From the NCBI GenBank assembly GCA_046348365.1, contig JAXMEL010000002.1, positions 248,001 to 312,000 of the forward strand: a stretch of 64,000 nucleotides of DNA. Reading direction: 5' to 3'. Positions 8,278-16,866 of the stretch are shown piece by piece. Every line of letters begins with the position of its first letter. Within the stretch, counting starts at the first letter, position 1. A program made the translations under genes and the position numbers. The notes beneath the pieces are model-generated. The model was given only the letters and a program-made list of their open reading frames with translations. It had not been told where the DNA came from and searched no databases. Origin of the DNA: JAEUPI01 sp046348365. GTDB taxonomy: Bacteria > Pseudomonadota > Gammaproteobacteria > Burkholderiales > Burkholderiaceae_C.

Positions 8278-9489
8278 ATGAACAGCGACCCTCTGTTCGG
8301 CAACCGCTTCCAGCGCGTCGAATCGCGCCTGTTCTGGCTGCTGCTCGCGGCGGGCGGCGCGCTCACCGTCGTGGGCCTGCTGGCCGCGCACACGATGGAG
8401 CAGCACGGCCACGCCATCACCGGCATGGACAACCAGGTGGTGTGGGGAGCGCCGCACGTGTTCGCGATCTTCATGATCGTGGCCGCCTCCGGCGTGCTCA
8501 ACGTGGCCTCGATCGGCTCGGTGTTCGGCGAGCCGGTCTACAAGAAGCGCGCGCCGCTGTCGGGCCTGCTGTGCCTCACGCTGCTGGCCGGCGGCCTGAT
8601 GGTGCTGATGCTCGACCTCGGCCGCCCCGACCGCGTGATCGTCGCCGCCACGCGCTACAACTTCAGCTCGGTGTTCGCGTGGAACGTGTTTCTCTACAGC
8701 GGCATGTTCGCCATCGTGGCGATCTACCTGTGGACGATGTTCGAGCGCCGCATGAACGCGTATTCCAAGCCGGCCGGCATCGCCGCGCTGATCTGGCGCT
8801 TCGTGCTGACCACCGGCACCGGCTCGATCTTCGGCTTCCTGGTCGCGCGCCAGGCGTATCAGTCGGCGCTGCTGGCGCCGCTGTTCATCGTGCTGTCGTT
8901 CGGCTGGGGGCTGGCCGTCTTCCTGCTCGCGCAGTCGTCGATGTACGCGTGGAACGCGCGCCGGCTCGACGCCGCGGTGCAGCGGCGGCTGGCGCGGCTG
9001 CTGGGCGTGTTCGTCGCCGCGGCGCTGTACCTGGTGGCCGTCTATCACATGACCAACGGCTACTTCGCGCGCCAGGCCGGCTTCGAGGCCTTCATCCTGC
9101 TCGGGCGCAACGGCGGCGGCGCCTATGCCACGCTGTTCTGGCTCGGCTACGTGGTGCTCGGTTCGGTGCTGCCGCTGGTGCTGCTGTTCGGGCCGGCCGC
9201 CGGCAGCGCGCGCGCTGTGCTGGCGGCGGCGCTGGCCGTGGTGCTCGGCGCCTTTGCCTTCCTCGGCGTCTTCGTCATCGGCGGGCAGGTGTTCCCGCTC
9301 GAGATCTTTCCCGGGCACGAGGCGCGCAGCACGTTCGGCGACGGTGCGGTGGCGCACTACGCGCCGAGCTGGCCCGAGCTGCTGCTGGGCCTCGGCGGCC
9401 TGGGCGCCGCCTTCGTGCTGACCACCGTGGGCGTGCGCGTGCTCGACTTCCTGCCGCAGGACGACCTGCCGCCGAAGGAGGCGCCGTGA
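8278..9489 (+). CDS. dsrP: DsrP, NrfD-family membrane subunit
   Basis: 403-residue integral membrane protein of the NrfD/PsrC family with roughly ten hydrophobic helices. DsrP is the second membrane subunit of DsrMKJOP and interacts with the quinone pool. The ATG follows the dsrO stop with no gap, and the 3' end overlaps the GTG start of dsrN by four bases. Confidence 0.94.
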   Translation: MNSDPLFGNRFQRVESRLFWLLLAAGGALTVVGLLAAHTMEQHGHAITGMDNQVVWGAPHVFAIFMIVAASGVLNVASIGSVFGEPVYKKRAPLSGLLCLTLLAGGLMVLMLDLGRPDRVIVAATRYNFSSVFAWNVFLYSGMFAIVAIYLWTMFERRMNAYSKPAGIAALIWRFVLTTGTGSIFGFLVARQAYQSALLAPLFIVLSFGWGLAVFLLAQSSMYAWNARRLDAAVQRRLARLLGVFVAAALYLVAVYHMTNGYFARQAGFEAFILLGRNGGGAYATLFWLGYVVLGSVLPLVLLFGPAAGSARAVLAAALAVVLGAFAFLGVFVIGGQVFPLEIFPGHEARSTFGDGAVAHYAPSWPELLLGLGGLGAAFVLTTVGVRVLDFLPQDDLPPKEAP

Positions 9490-10907
9490 AGCTGCCGCGC
9501 CTGCTGATCTCGGCGGCGCACAAGTCGTCGGGCAAGACCACGCTCACGATCGGCCTCGCGCGCGCCTTCGCGCGGCGCGGCCTGCGCGTGCAGACCTTCA
9601 AGAAGGGGCCCGACTACATCGATCCGATGTGGCTCGCGCGCGCCAGCGGCCGCGCCTGCATCAACCTCGACCCGCACCTGATGCACGACGGCGAGATCGC
9701 CGCCGCGCTGCCGCGCCATGCCGGCGACGCCGATCTGGCGCTGGTGGAGGGCAACAAGGGCCTGTACGACGGCCTGGCGCTCGACGGCAGCAACAGCAAC
9801 GCCGCGCTGGCGCACCGGCTCGATCTGCCGGTCGTGCTGGTGCTCGACGCGCGCGGCATGACGCGCGGCATCGCGCCGCTGGTCCTCGGCTACCAGGCCT
9901 TCGACCGCGGCCTGGCCATCGGCGGCGTGATCCTCAACCAGCTCGGCGGCTCGCGCCACGAGGCCAAGCTGCGCGCGGTGATCGAGCACTACACCGATGT
10001 CAGCGTGCTCGGCGCGCTGCCGCACGACGAGCGCCTGGCGATGACCGAGCGCCACCTCGGGCTGCTCACGGTGGCCGAGGCCGGCGATGCCGACGCGCGC
10101 ATCGACGCCATGGCGAGCGCCGTCGCCGCGCAGGTGGATCTCGATCGCGTGCTCGCGCTCGCCGCCACTGCGCCGCCGTGGCCGCTGGTGGCGCTGCCGC
10201 AGGAGCCGGCGCCGGCGAGCGCAGCCGCGCGGCTGCGCATCGGCATCGCGCGCGACGCCGCCTTCGGCTTCTACTATCCCGACGATCTCGCGGCGCTGGA
10301 GGCCGCGGGCGCCGCGCTGGTGCCGATCGACATGCTGCACGACACGCGGCTGCCGGCGCTCGAGGGTCTGTTTATCGGCGGCGGCTTCCCCGAGACCGCG
10401 ATGGCCGCGCTGGAAGCCAATGCCGCGCTGCGCGCCGAACTGCGCCGCGCCATCGAGGCCGGGCTGCCCACCTATGCCGAATGCGGCGGGCTGATGTTCC
10501 TGGCGCGCTCGATCCGCTGGGGCGACCGCGTGGCGCAGATGGTCGGCGCGATTCCCGGCGACGCGGTGATGCATCCGCGCCCGATGGGCCGCGGCTACGT
10601 GCAGGTGGAAGAAACCGCCGCCTTCCCGTGGCCGACGCTCGACGGCGCGCCCGCCGCGGGCAGCCTGCGCCAGGGCCATGAGTTCCATCACTCGAGCCTC
10701 GAGGCGCTGGATCCCGGCGTGAGCTTCGCCTACCGCATGCGGCGCGGCCACGGCATCGACGGCCGCAACGACGGGCTGACGCTGCACCGGCTGCTCGCCT
10801 CGTACACGCACCTGCGCGCCACCGGCGGCAACGCGTGGCCGCAGCGCTTCATGGCCTACGTGCGTGCGGCGCGGCAGCAGGCGGCGCAGCGCGCTCAGGC
10901 GGCCTGA
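9486..10907 (+). CDS. dsrN: DsrN, cobyrinic acid a,c-diamide synthase-like glutamine amidotransferase
   Basis: 473 residues from a GTG overlapping the dsrP stop (GTGA). N-terminal P-loop type domain (ISAAHKSSGKTTLTIGLARA) and a C-terminal class I glutamine amidotransferase domain with the nucleophile in YAECGGLMFLA. It is homologous to CbiA/CobB; in dsr operons DsrN is proposed to amidate sirohaem for DsrAB. The siroheme methyltransferase gene at 11298 supports that role. A cobalamin function is the alternative, but no other cobalamin genes are near. Confidence 0.92.
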   Translation: MKLPRLLISAAHKSSGKTTLTIGLARAFARRGLRVQTFKKGPDYIDPMWLARASGRACINLDPHLMHDGEIAAALPRHAGDADLALVEGNKGLYDGLALDGSNSNAALAHRLDLPVVLVLDARGMTRGIAPLVLGYQAFDRGLAIGGVILNQLGGSRHEAKLRAVIEHYTDVSVLGALPHDERLAMTERHLGLLTVAEAGDADARIDAMASAVAAQVDLDRVLALAATAPPWPLVALPQEPAPASAAARLRIGIARDAAFGFYYPDDLAALEAAGAALVPIDMLHDTRLPALEGLFIGGGFPETAMAALEANAALRAELRRAIEAGLPTYAECGGLMFLARSIRWGDRVAQMVGAIPGDAVMHPRPMGRGYVQVEETAAFPWPTLDGAPAAGSLRQGHEFHHSSLEALDPGVSFAYRMRRGHGIDGRNDGLTLHRLLASYTHLRATGGNAWPQRFMAYVRAARQQAAQRAQAA

Positions 10908-10914
10908 ATCGACG

Positions 10915-11286
10915 ATGAGCACCGCACGATCGCCCACACCGTCGCACGAGCACCACGTGATGGTCGACGGCCGGCCGATCGCCGTCGACAGCGAGGGCTA
11001 CCTGCTGCATCTGTCGGACTGGTCCGAAGCCTTCGCGCGCGCGCTCGCCGCGCGCGAGGGCCTGGTGCTCACGGCCGATCACTGGGAGCTGATCCGCTTC
11101 CTGCGCGAGCACTACGCCGAGCACGGCGTGCAGCCGCAGGTGCGCGTGATGATCCGCCACTTCAGCGCGCGCTGGGGCCGCGAGCGCGGCAGCAACCACC
11201 ACCTGCACGAGCTGTTTCCGCGCGGCGGGCCGCAGAAGCAGGGCAACCGGCTCGCCGGCCTGCTGCGCACCAAGGGCGAACACTGA
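10915..11286 (+). CDS. DsrC/TusE-family paralogue lacking both C-terminal cysteines (RspA-like)
   Basis: 123 residues that align along the DsrC fold (EGYLLHLSDW, DHWELIRFLREHYAEHG, LHELFPRGGP) but end in GNRLAGLLRTKGEH with no cysteine anywhere in the arm. It therefore cannot form the persulfide or trisulfide of DsrC and is not TusE, which keeps the last cysteine. DsrC-like proteins without either cysteine have been called RspA and suggested to be regulatory. It sits 7 bases after dsrN, a position taken by dsrR and dsrS in Allochromatium. The role is unproven; a decoy or regulator of DsrAB/DsrK interaction is inference. Confidence 0.85.
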   Translation: MSTARSPTPSHEHHVMVDGRPIAVDSEGYLLHLSDWSEAFARALAAREGLVLTADHWELIRFLREHYAEHGVQPQVRVMIRHFSARWGRERGSNHHLHELFPRGGPQKQGNRLAGLLRTKGEH

Positions 11287-11297
11287 AGGCCGCGGCG

Positions 11298-12152
11298 ATG
11301 AACGACTTCGTCGACCTCCAGCGGCTGCTGCGGCGCGACGCCAAGGCCGCAGCGTCACCCGGCGGCGCGCAACAAGGCCGCGTCGTCCTGGTCGGCGCCG
11401 GCCCCGGCGACCCCGATCTGCTGACGCTGCGCGCGGCGCGGCTGCTGGCGTGCGCCGACGTGGTGGTCTACGACCATCTGGTGGGCGACGGCGTGCTGGC
11501 GCTGATCGGGCCGCAGGCCGAGCGCATCTACGCCGGCAAGCAGCGCGCGAACCACGCGCTGCCGCAGCACGACATCAACACGCTGCTGGTGAGCCTGGCC
11601 CGCGCCGGGCGGCAGGTCGTGCGCCTGAAGGGCGGCGACCCGTTCGTCTTCGGCCGCGGCGGCGAGGAGCTGCAGGCGCTGGCCGAGGCCGGCATCGCGT
11701 TCGAGGTCGTGCCGGGCATCACCGCCGCCTGCGGCGTGGCCAGCTATGCCGGCATCCCGCTGACGCATCGCGACCATGCGCAATCGGTGCTGTTCGCCAC
11801 CGGCCACCTCAAGGACGGCAGCTGCGACCTCGACTGGCCCGCGCTGGCGCGGCCGCGGCAGACGACGGTGATCTACATGGGCCTGGCCGGTCTGGCCGGG
11901 ATCTGTGCGCAGCTCGTCGCGCACGGCCTGCCGCCGCACACGCCGGCGGCGGTGGTCGAGCAGGGCACGACACCGCGGCAGCGCGTGGTCAGCGCCACGT
12001 TGGCCGAGCTGCCCGCGCGCGTCGCCGCGGCCGGGCTGCAAACGCCTTGCCTGACGATCGTCGGCGACGTCGTGCGGCTGCGCGATCGGCTGGCGTGGTT
12101 CGGCGAATCCGTTCGCGAGGGCGCGCCTCAGCGCCCGGCGCCACCCGTCTGA
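11298..12152 (+). CDS. cobA: Uroporphyrinogen-III C-methyltransferase (siroheme pathway)
   Basis: 284 residues. After about 25 variable residues comes the SUMT signature (VVLVGAGPGDPDLLTLRAARLL), then VVYDHLV, RLKGGDPFVFGRGGEE and VVPGITAACGVASYAGIPLTHR. It methylates uroporphyrinogen III twice to precorrin-2, the precursor of sirohaem needed by DsrAB. It is the CobA/CysG-C domain alone; no CysG N-terminal dehydrogenase/ferrochelatase is attached. Last gene of the dsr operon; its 3' end overlaps the converging regulator gene by 25 bases. Confidence 0.93.
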   Translation: MNDFVDLQRLLRRDAKAAASPGGAQQGRVVLVGAGPGDPDLLTLRAARLLACADVVVYDHLVGDGVLALIGPQAERIYAGKQRANHALPQHDINTLLVSLARAGRQVVRLKGGDPFVFGRGGEELQALAEAGIAFEVVPGITAACGVASYAGIPLTHRDHAQSVLFATGHLKDGSCDLDWPALARPRQTTVIYMGLAGLAGICAQLVAHGLPPHTPAAVVEQGTTPRQRVVSATLAELPARVAAAGLQTPCLTIVGDVVRLRDRLAWFGESVREGAPQRPAPPV

Positions 12153-12811
12153 CCCTCGCGCGCGCGCGCCTCGACGGCGAACACCGCCGCCTCGACGCGC
12201 GAGCTGAGGTTCAGCTTCGACAGGATGTGCCGCACGTGCAGCTTCACCGTGTCGTGGCTGATGTCGAGCGTGCGCGCGATCGCCTTGTTGCTCGCGCCGC
12301 GCGCCAGGTGGTCGAGGATCTGGCGCTCGCGCTCGGTCAGCGAGCCCAGCAGGTCGCGCCGGTCGTCGCCCTTGCCGCCGCCTTGCAGCATCTGCGCCAG
12401 CTTCAGCGTCATCGCCGGCGCCACGGTGAGTTCGCCGCGCGCGGCACGCTCGATCGCGGCGACGATCTCCTCGGGCTCCATGTCCTTGAGCAGGTAGCCG
12501 CGCACGCCGGCGCGCAGCGCCGCGCCGAGATCGGCCTCGGCGTCGCTCATCGTCAGGATCAGCGCCGGCGTGTCGATGCCCTCGGCGCGCAGCCGGCGCA
12601 GCAGCGTCAGGCCGTCGGTGGCCGGCATGCGCAGGTCGAGCACCAGCAGGTCGGGCTTGTGCTCGCGCAGCACCGGCGCGACCTGGTTGGGGTCGCCGAG
12701 CGCCGCGATGACGCTGATCTGCGTGCGGTGGTGCAGCAGGTCCGACAGGCCGCTGCGGCACAGCGCATGGTCGTCGACCAGGACCACGCGCAACGGCGCG
12801 GCCGCGTTCAT
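12128..12811 (-). CDS. NarL/FixJ-type response regulator
   Basis: 227 residues: receiver domain (VVLVDDHALCRSGL, phospho-acceptor Asp59 in LVLDLRMP) followed by a C-terminal LuxR-type helix-turn-helix (LTERERQILDHLARGASNKAIARTL region, about residues 155-205). The ATG at 12811 overlaps the stop of the upstream kinase gene by four bases, so the pair is one operon. Lies tail to tail with the siroheme gene closing the dsr operon, which makes dsr or sulfur genes likely targets, but no target site is proven. Confidence 0.92.
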   Translation of the reverse strand: MNAAAPLRVVLVDDHALCRSGLSDLLHHRTQISVIAALGDPNQVAPVLREHKPDLLVLDLRMPATDGLTLLRRLRAEGIDTPALILTMSDAEADLGAALRAGVRGYLLKDMEPEEIVAAIERAARGELTVAPAMTLKLAQMLQGGGKGDDRRDLLGSLTERERQILDHLARGASNKAIARTLDISHDTVKLHVRHILSKLNLSSRVEAAVFAVEARAREGQTGGAGR

Positions 12812-14028
12812 CGCGCCACCTCCTCGGCGCCGTGGCGCTGCGCGGCGCCGGGCGCCGGGTAGGCCAGACTCAGCTCGACGCAGGTGCCGCCGCCCGGCCG
12901 CGACGACACCGCCAGCGCGCCCCCCAGCTGCGCCGCGCGCTGGCGCATGATGCCGAGGCCGAGGTGCGACGCATCCTCGCCGTCGTGCGCCGGCGCCATG
13001 CCGGCGCCGTCGTCTTCGATGCGCACGGCGAGGCAATCGTCGCGCTGCTCGATCGTCAGCCACACCCGGCTGGCATTGGCATGCTTGGCGATGTTGGCCA
13101 GCGCCTCCTGCACCACGCGGTAGACCTGGAACTCCTGCGCCGGCGCCAGCGCCAGCGCGGGCACGCCGTCGGCGAAGTCGAGCTCGATCTGCGTCAGCTG
13201 CTGGAACGACAGCACGGCCATCTGCAGCGCATGCTTGAGCCCGAGCGGGTCCATCGGCGCCTGCAAGTGGGTCAGCACCTCGCGCAGGTTGGTGTGCGCC
13301 GCGCTGACGGCGCTGCGCACGTCGGCGCAGTAGCGCGCCGCGCCGCCGGCATCGCCGTCGGCGATGGCCTGCTGCAGCAGCGGCAGGCGCATCTTCACGA
13401 AGGCCAGCGTCTGCGCCACCGCATCGTGCACCTCGGCCGCCATCGCCTGCCGCTCGGCGAGCACGGTGGCGCGCAACCGGTCCTGCTCGAGGCGGGCGTT
13501 GTGCAGGGCCAGGCCCAGCAACTCGCCCACCGCCTTCAACAGCGCGGCGAGTTCGTCGCCGAGGCTGGCCGGGCCGGCGAAGAACAGGCTGTACAGGCCG
13601 AGCACGCGCTCGCGGTGGCGCAGCGGCACGGCCAGCGCGCGGCGGCAGTCGAACGCGAGCACGGCATCGGCATGGTCCTGCGCGCAGGGCGCCAGGTCCT
13701 GCGCCCAGACGAGGTCGCCGCGGTTCAGCGCCGCGCCGCAGACGCCGCAGCCTGCCAGCACCTCGCGCTTGGCGCAGCCGATCACCTGGGGCTGCCCGAT
13801 CGTGCCGACGAGCAGCAGCCGGCTGCCGTCGGCGGCCAGCACGCGCACCGATCCGGCCTGGGCGCCGGCCAGCCGCATCAGCGGCGCGAGGAAGCGCTGC
13901 AGCACCTCGTTCACGTCGTCGCCGGCGGCCACGCCGGCGGTGATCTCGGCCAGGATGCCGCCATGCGCGGCGAGGCCGGGCGCGGCCTGCGCGGCGTGCA
14001 GTTCGGCGGTGGAATCGCGGCGGAACAT
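12808..14028 (-). CDS. GAF-domain histidine kinase (HisKA_3), soluble, cysteine-rich sensor
   Basis: 406 residues from ATG 14028; an in-frame ATG at 14133 would add 35 low-complexity residues and is less likely. A GAF domain (about 25-170) contains Cys85, Cys94, Cys97, Cys115 and Cys128, including a CX8CX2C group (CAKREVLAGCGVC). The kinase core follows: H-box His201 in AEVHDAVAQTL and an HATPase domain (EDDGAGMAP, GLGIMRQRA). No membrane helix, so it senses something cytoplasmic. The cysteine cluster would suit redox, metal or sulfane sensing, but that is inference. Partner is the regulator downstream. Confidence 0.9.
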   Translation of the reverse strand: MFRRDSTAELHAAQAAPGLAAHGGILAEITAGVAAGDDVNEVLQRFLAPLMRLAGAQAGSVRVLAADGSRLLLVGTIGQPQVIGCAKREVLAGCGVCGAALNRGDLVWAQDLAPCAQDHADAVLAFDCRRALAVPLRHRERVLGLYSLFFAGPASLGDELAALLKAVGELLGLALHNARLEQDRLRATVLAERQAMAAEVHDAVAQTLAFVKMRLPLLQQAIADGDAGGAARYCADVRSAVSAAHTNLREVLTHLQAPMDPLGLKHALQMAVLSFQQLTQIELDFADGVPALALAPAQEFQVYRVVQEALANIAKHANASRVWLTIEQRDDCLAVRIEDDGAGMAPAHDGEDASHLGLGIMRQRAAQLGGALAVSSRPGGGTCVELSLAYPAPGAAQRHGAEEVAR

Positions 14029-14142
14029 CGACGGGCCGTTGTGTCGGCGGCTGGAGCTTGGCCTATTTGACCCCGTTCGGGGCATGCCCGCCATCATGGC
14101 ATTCGCGGCCCGGCCGGCGGCGGGGCTCGGCATTGACGGTTC

Positions 14143-15069
14143 TCACGCGCCGGACGATGTGCAGTGGCGCAGGAAGTCTTCCGCGCCGCGACCGAGGTGC
14201 TTGTCGCGATGCAGCACGATCGCCAGCCGGCGCGTGGCGCGCGGCAGCCGCGTGGCCAGCTCGACCAGCACACCCTGCTCCAGTTCGCGGGCCACCACCT
14301 CGCGCGGCAGGCAGCCGAGCGCATGGCCCGTGCCGACCAGCCGCTTGATCGCCTCGGGGCTGCCGAGCTCGAACTCCACGCGCAGCGAGCCCACATGATC
14401 GAGCAGCCAGCGCTCGACCGCCTCGCGCGTGCCCGAGCCGCGCTCGCGCAGGGCCCAGGTGGCTTCGCCCAGCTGGCGCAGCGTGGCGGTGCCGCCGGCC
14501 AGCGCGTGCGCCGGCGCGGCCACGATCACCAGCTCGTCGCTGCGCCAGCCGCGCACGATGAGCTGCGGATGCGTCTGCCGGCCCTCGATGAAGCCGATAT
14601 CGACGTCGAACGCCGCCACCGCCGAGATGACCTCGCTGGTGTTGCCGATCATCAACTGCACCGGGCTCGCCGGATGCGCCGCCTTCCAGTCGGCGAGCAG
14701 GTCGGGCAGCATGCACTCGCCGATCGTCAGGCTCGCCGCGAGGCGCAGCGGCGCATCGTGCTCGGCGGTGAACAGCTGCTGCAGCTCGGCGGCACGGTCC
14801 AGCAGCGACATTGCCTTGGGCAGCAGCGCGCGGCCGTTCTCGTTGAGCAGCAGCCGCCGGCCGACGCGATCGAACAGCTGCGCGCCGAGCGTGTCCTCCA
14901 GCTCCACCAGCGTGGCGCTGGCCGCCGACTGCGATCGCGACACCTGGTCGGCGGCCGCGCGCACGGTGCCGGCGCGCGCGGTGGCCGCGAACACCTCGAG
15001 CTGGCGCAGATTGACCCGCAGGCGCTGGCCGGCGAAGGGCGGGCGGGCTTGATCGGATTTTCCGGGCAT
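14143..15069 (-). CDS. LysR-family regulator, YeiE-like (candidate sulfite sensor)
   Basis: 308 residues from ATG 15069. N-terminal winged helix (NLRQLEVFAATARAGTVRAA ... SQSAASATLVELE, LFDRVGRRLLLNENG) and a C-terminal effector domain (ASLTIGECMLPDLL, VDIGFIEG, WALRERGSGTREAVE). These blocks resemble E. coli YeiE, which later work links to sulfite. It is divergent from sat with only 54 bases between starts, so it probably controls sat-aprBA and itself. CysB-type or CbbR-type LysR regulators are less similar. The ligand is inferred. Confidence 0.85.
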   Translation of the reverse strand: MPGKSDQARPPFAGQRLRVNLRQLEVFAATARAGTVRAAADQVSRSQSAASATLVELEDTLGAQLFDRVGRRLLLNENGRALLPKAMSLLDRAAELQQLFTAEHDAPLRLAASLTIGECMLPDLLADWKAAHPASPVQLMIGNTSEVISAVAAFDVDIGFIEGRQTHPQLIVRGWRSDELVIVAAPAHALAGGTATLRQLGEATWALRERGSGTREAVERWLLDHVGSLRVEFELGSPEAIKRLVGTGHALGCLPREVVARELEQGVLVELATRLPRATRRLAIVLHRDKHLGRGAEDFLRHCTSSGA

Positions 15070-15088
15070 GCTGACCGCTATTGTCAGC
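15070..15088. promoter_or_regulatory. Inverted repeat in the yeiE-like/sat divergent region, likely LysR operator
   Basis: GCTGAC (15070-15075) and GTCAGC (15083-15088) form a perfect 6-bp inverted repeat around seven A/T-rich bases, starting at the first base outside the LysR gene. LysR proteins bind such short dyads near their own promoter. The spacing is two bases longer than the classic T-N11-A box. The adjacent AGGA at 15113-15116 is the ribosome binding site for sat. Confidence 0.55.
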
Positions 15089-15123
15089 TTTTTCTTTGAT
15101 TGCGCGGTGCCTAGGATCGCCCC

Positions 15124-16341
15124 ATGAAACCGCTCGTACGCCCTCATGGCGGCGGGGCCCTGCGCCCGTTGTTGCTGGCCGGCGCCGAGCTCGCGGCAGA
15201 ACGCGCGCGTGCCGCCACGCTGCCGAAGATCCGCGTCAGCTCGCGCGAGCGCGGCGACATCATCATGCTGGGCATCGGCGGCTTCACGCCGCTCGACGGC
15301 TTCATGGGCAGCGCCGACTGGCGCGGCGTGTGCGACACCATGCGCATGGCCTCGGGCCTCTTCTGGCCGATCCCGATCACGCTGTCGACCGACGCCGGCA
15401 GCGCCGGCGCGATCCAGCCCGGCCAGCACGTGGCGCTGACCGACCCCGACGACGGCCACGTGCTGGCGACGATGCGCGTCGACGAGAAGTACGGCATCGA
15501 CAAGGCGCATGAATGCGTGCGCATCTTCAAGACCACCGACGTGGAGCATCCCGGCGTCAAGATGGTGATGGAGCAGGGCGAGGTGAATCTCGCCGGCCCG
15601 GTCAAGGTGCTGTCGCAGGGCGGCTTCCCCGAGAAGTACGGCGAGCTGTTCCTCACGCCCGAGCAGACGCGCAAGCTGTTCACCTCGCTCGGCTGGTCGC
15701 GCATCGCGGCGTTCCAGACGCGCAACCCGATGCACCGCTCGCACGAATACCTGGCCAAGGTGGCGATCGAGGTCTGCGACGGCGTGCTGGTGCATTCGCT
15801 GCTCGGCGCGCTCAAGCCCGGCGACATCCCGGCCGAGGTGCGCACCGAAGCCATCGCCGTGCTAGCGAAGAACTACTTCGTGCCGTCCACACTGGTGCAG
15901 GCGGGCTACCCGCTCGACATGCGCTACGCCGGCCCGCGCGAGGCGCTGCTGCATGCCCTGTTCCGCCAGAACTACGGTTGCTCGCACCTGATCGTCGGGC
16001 GCGACCATGCCGGCGTGGGCAGCTACTACGGGCCGTTCGAGGCCCATCACATCTTCGACGAGATCCCGGCCGACGCGCTCGAGACGCGGCCGCTGAAGAT
16101 CGACTGGACGTTCTGGTGCTACCGCTGCGGCGGCATGGCCAGCGCGCGCACCTGCCCGCACGACGAGAAGGATCGCCTGCTCGTCTCGGGCACCAAGCTG
16201 CGCAAGTGGCTGTCCGAGGGCGACGAGGTGCCGGCCGAATTCAGCCGGCCCGAGGTGCTCGACGTGCTGCGCAAGTATTACGCCGGCCTCGCGGCCGATG
16301 AACGCGTGGAAGTGAAGCTCACGGGGCACTCCGCCCGCTGA
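15124..16341 (+). CDS. sat: Sat, dissimilatory ATP sulfurylase
   Basis: 405 residues. Catalytic blocks are visible: QTRNPMHRSHEYL, VHSLLGALKPGDIP and VGRDHAGVGSYYG. In sulfur oxidisers Sat makes ATP and sulfate from APS and pyrophosphate. The N-terminus KPHGG-like (VRPHGGGAL) fits the family start, and AGGA seven bases upstream of the ATG serves as ribosome binding site. Followed by aprB and aprA, which supply APS. No APS kinase domain is attached, consistent with a dissimilatory role. Confidence 0.96.
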   Translation: MKPLVRPHGGGALRPLLLAGAELAAERARAATLPKIRVSSRERGDIIMLGIGGFTPLDGFMGSADWRGVCDTMRMASGLFWPIPITLSTDAGSAGAIQPGQHVALTDPDDGHVLATMRVDEKYGIDKAHECVRIFKTTDVEHPGVKMVMEQGEVNLAGPVKVLSQGGFPEKYGELFLTPEQTRKLFTSLGWSRIAAFQTRNPMHRSHEYLAKVAIEVCDGVLVHSLLGALKPGDIPAEVRTEAIAVLAKNYFVPSTLVQAGYPLDMRYAGPREALLHALFRQNYGCSHLIVGRDHAGVGSYYGPFEAHHIFDEIPADALETRPLKIDWTFWCYRCGGMASARTCPHDEKDRLLVSGTKLRKWLSEGDEVPAEFSRPEVLDVLRKYYAGLAADERVEVKLTGHSAR

Positions 16342-16363
16342 ACGAAACAAGGAGCGACGACAA

Positions 16364-16834
16364 ATGCCGACCTATGTGCGAACCGACAAGTGCGATGGCT
16401 GCAAGGGCCAGGACAAGACCGCGTGCATGTACATCTGCCCGCACGACCTGATGAAGCTCGACAAGGACGGCTCCGAGACCGGCCATGCGATGCGGGCCTT
16501 CAACCAGGAGCCCGAGCAGTGCTGGGAGTGCTACTCCTGCGTGAAGATCTGCCCGCAGAACGCGATCGAGGTGCGGCATTACGCCGACATCGTGCCGCTC
16601 GGCGGCTCGGTGCAGCCGCTGCGCGGCTCCGACTCGATCATGTGGACGATCAAGTTCCGCAACGGCACGCTCAAGCGCTTCAAGTTCCCGACCCGCACCA
16701 CCGAGGAGGGCTCGATCCAGCCCTACGCGGGCAAGACCATGCCCAAGCTGGCCGACATCGACAAGCCGGGCTACTTCACGCCCAGCGGCGGCTACCGCAA
16801 GGGCCGCGACGGCGAACTGCTGCGTGTGAAGTGA
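16364..16834 (+). CDS. aprB: AprB, APS reductase beta subunit
   Basis: 156 residues with two [4Fe-4S] motifs at the N-terminus (CDGCKGQDKTACMYICP and CWECYSCVKICP) and the C-terminal tail that wraps AprA. AprB relays electrons from the AprA flavin to the membrane partner. Strong ribosome binding site (aaggagcgacg). No aprM gene precedes it, which fits the presence of qmoAB-hdrCB in the window as the alternative quinone link. Confidence 0.96.
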   Translation: MPTYVRTDKCDGCKGQDKTACMYICPHDLMKLDKDGSETGHAMRAFNQEPEQCWECYSCVKICPQNAIEVRHYADIVPLGGSVQPLRGSDSIMWTIKFRNGTLKRFKFPTRTTEEGSIQPYAGKTMPKLADIDKPGYFTPSGGYRKGRDGELLRVK

Positions 16835-16866
16835 TCGGCTGAACCCCAGAACCAAGCGAGAGAAAC

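Noticed and set aside
12128..12152. Frameshift or misassembly at the cobA/regulator overlap
   Set aside because: Both proteins keep normal C-termini; a 25-base tail-to-tail overlap is compatible with this very compact region.
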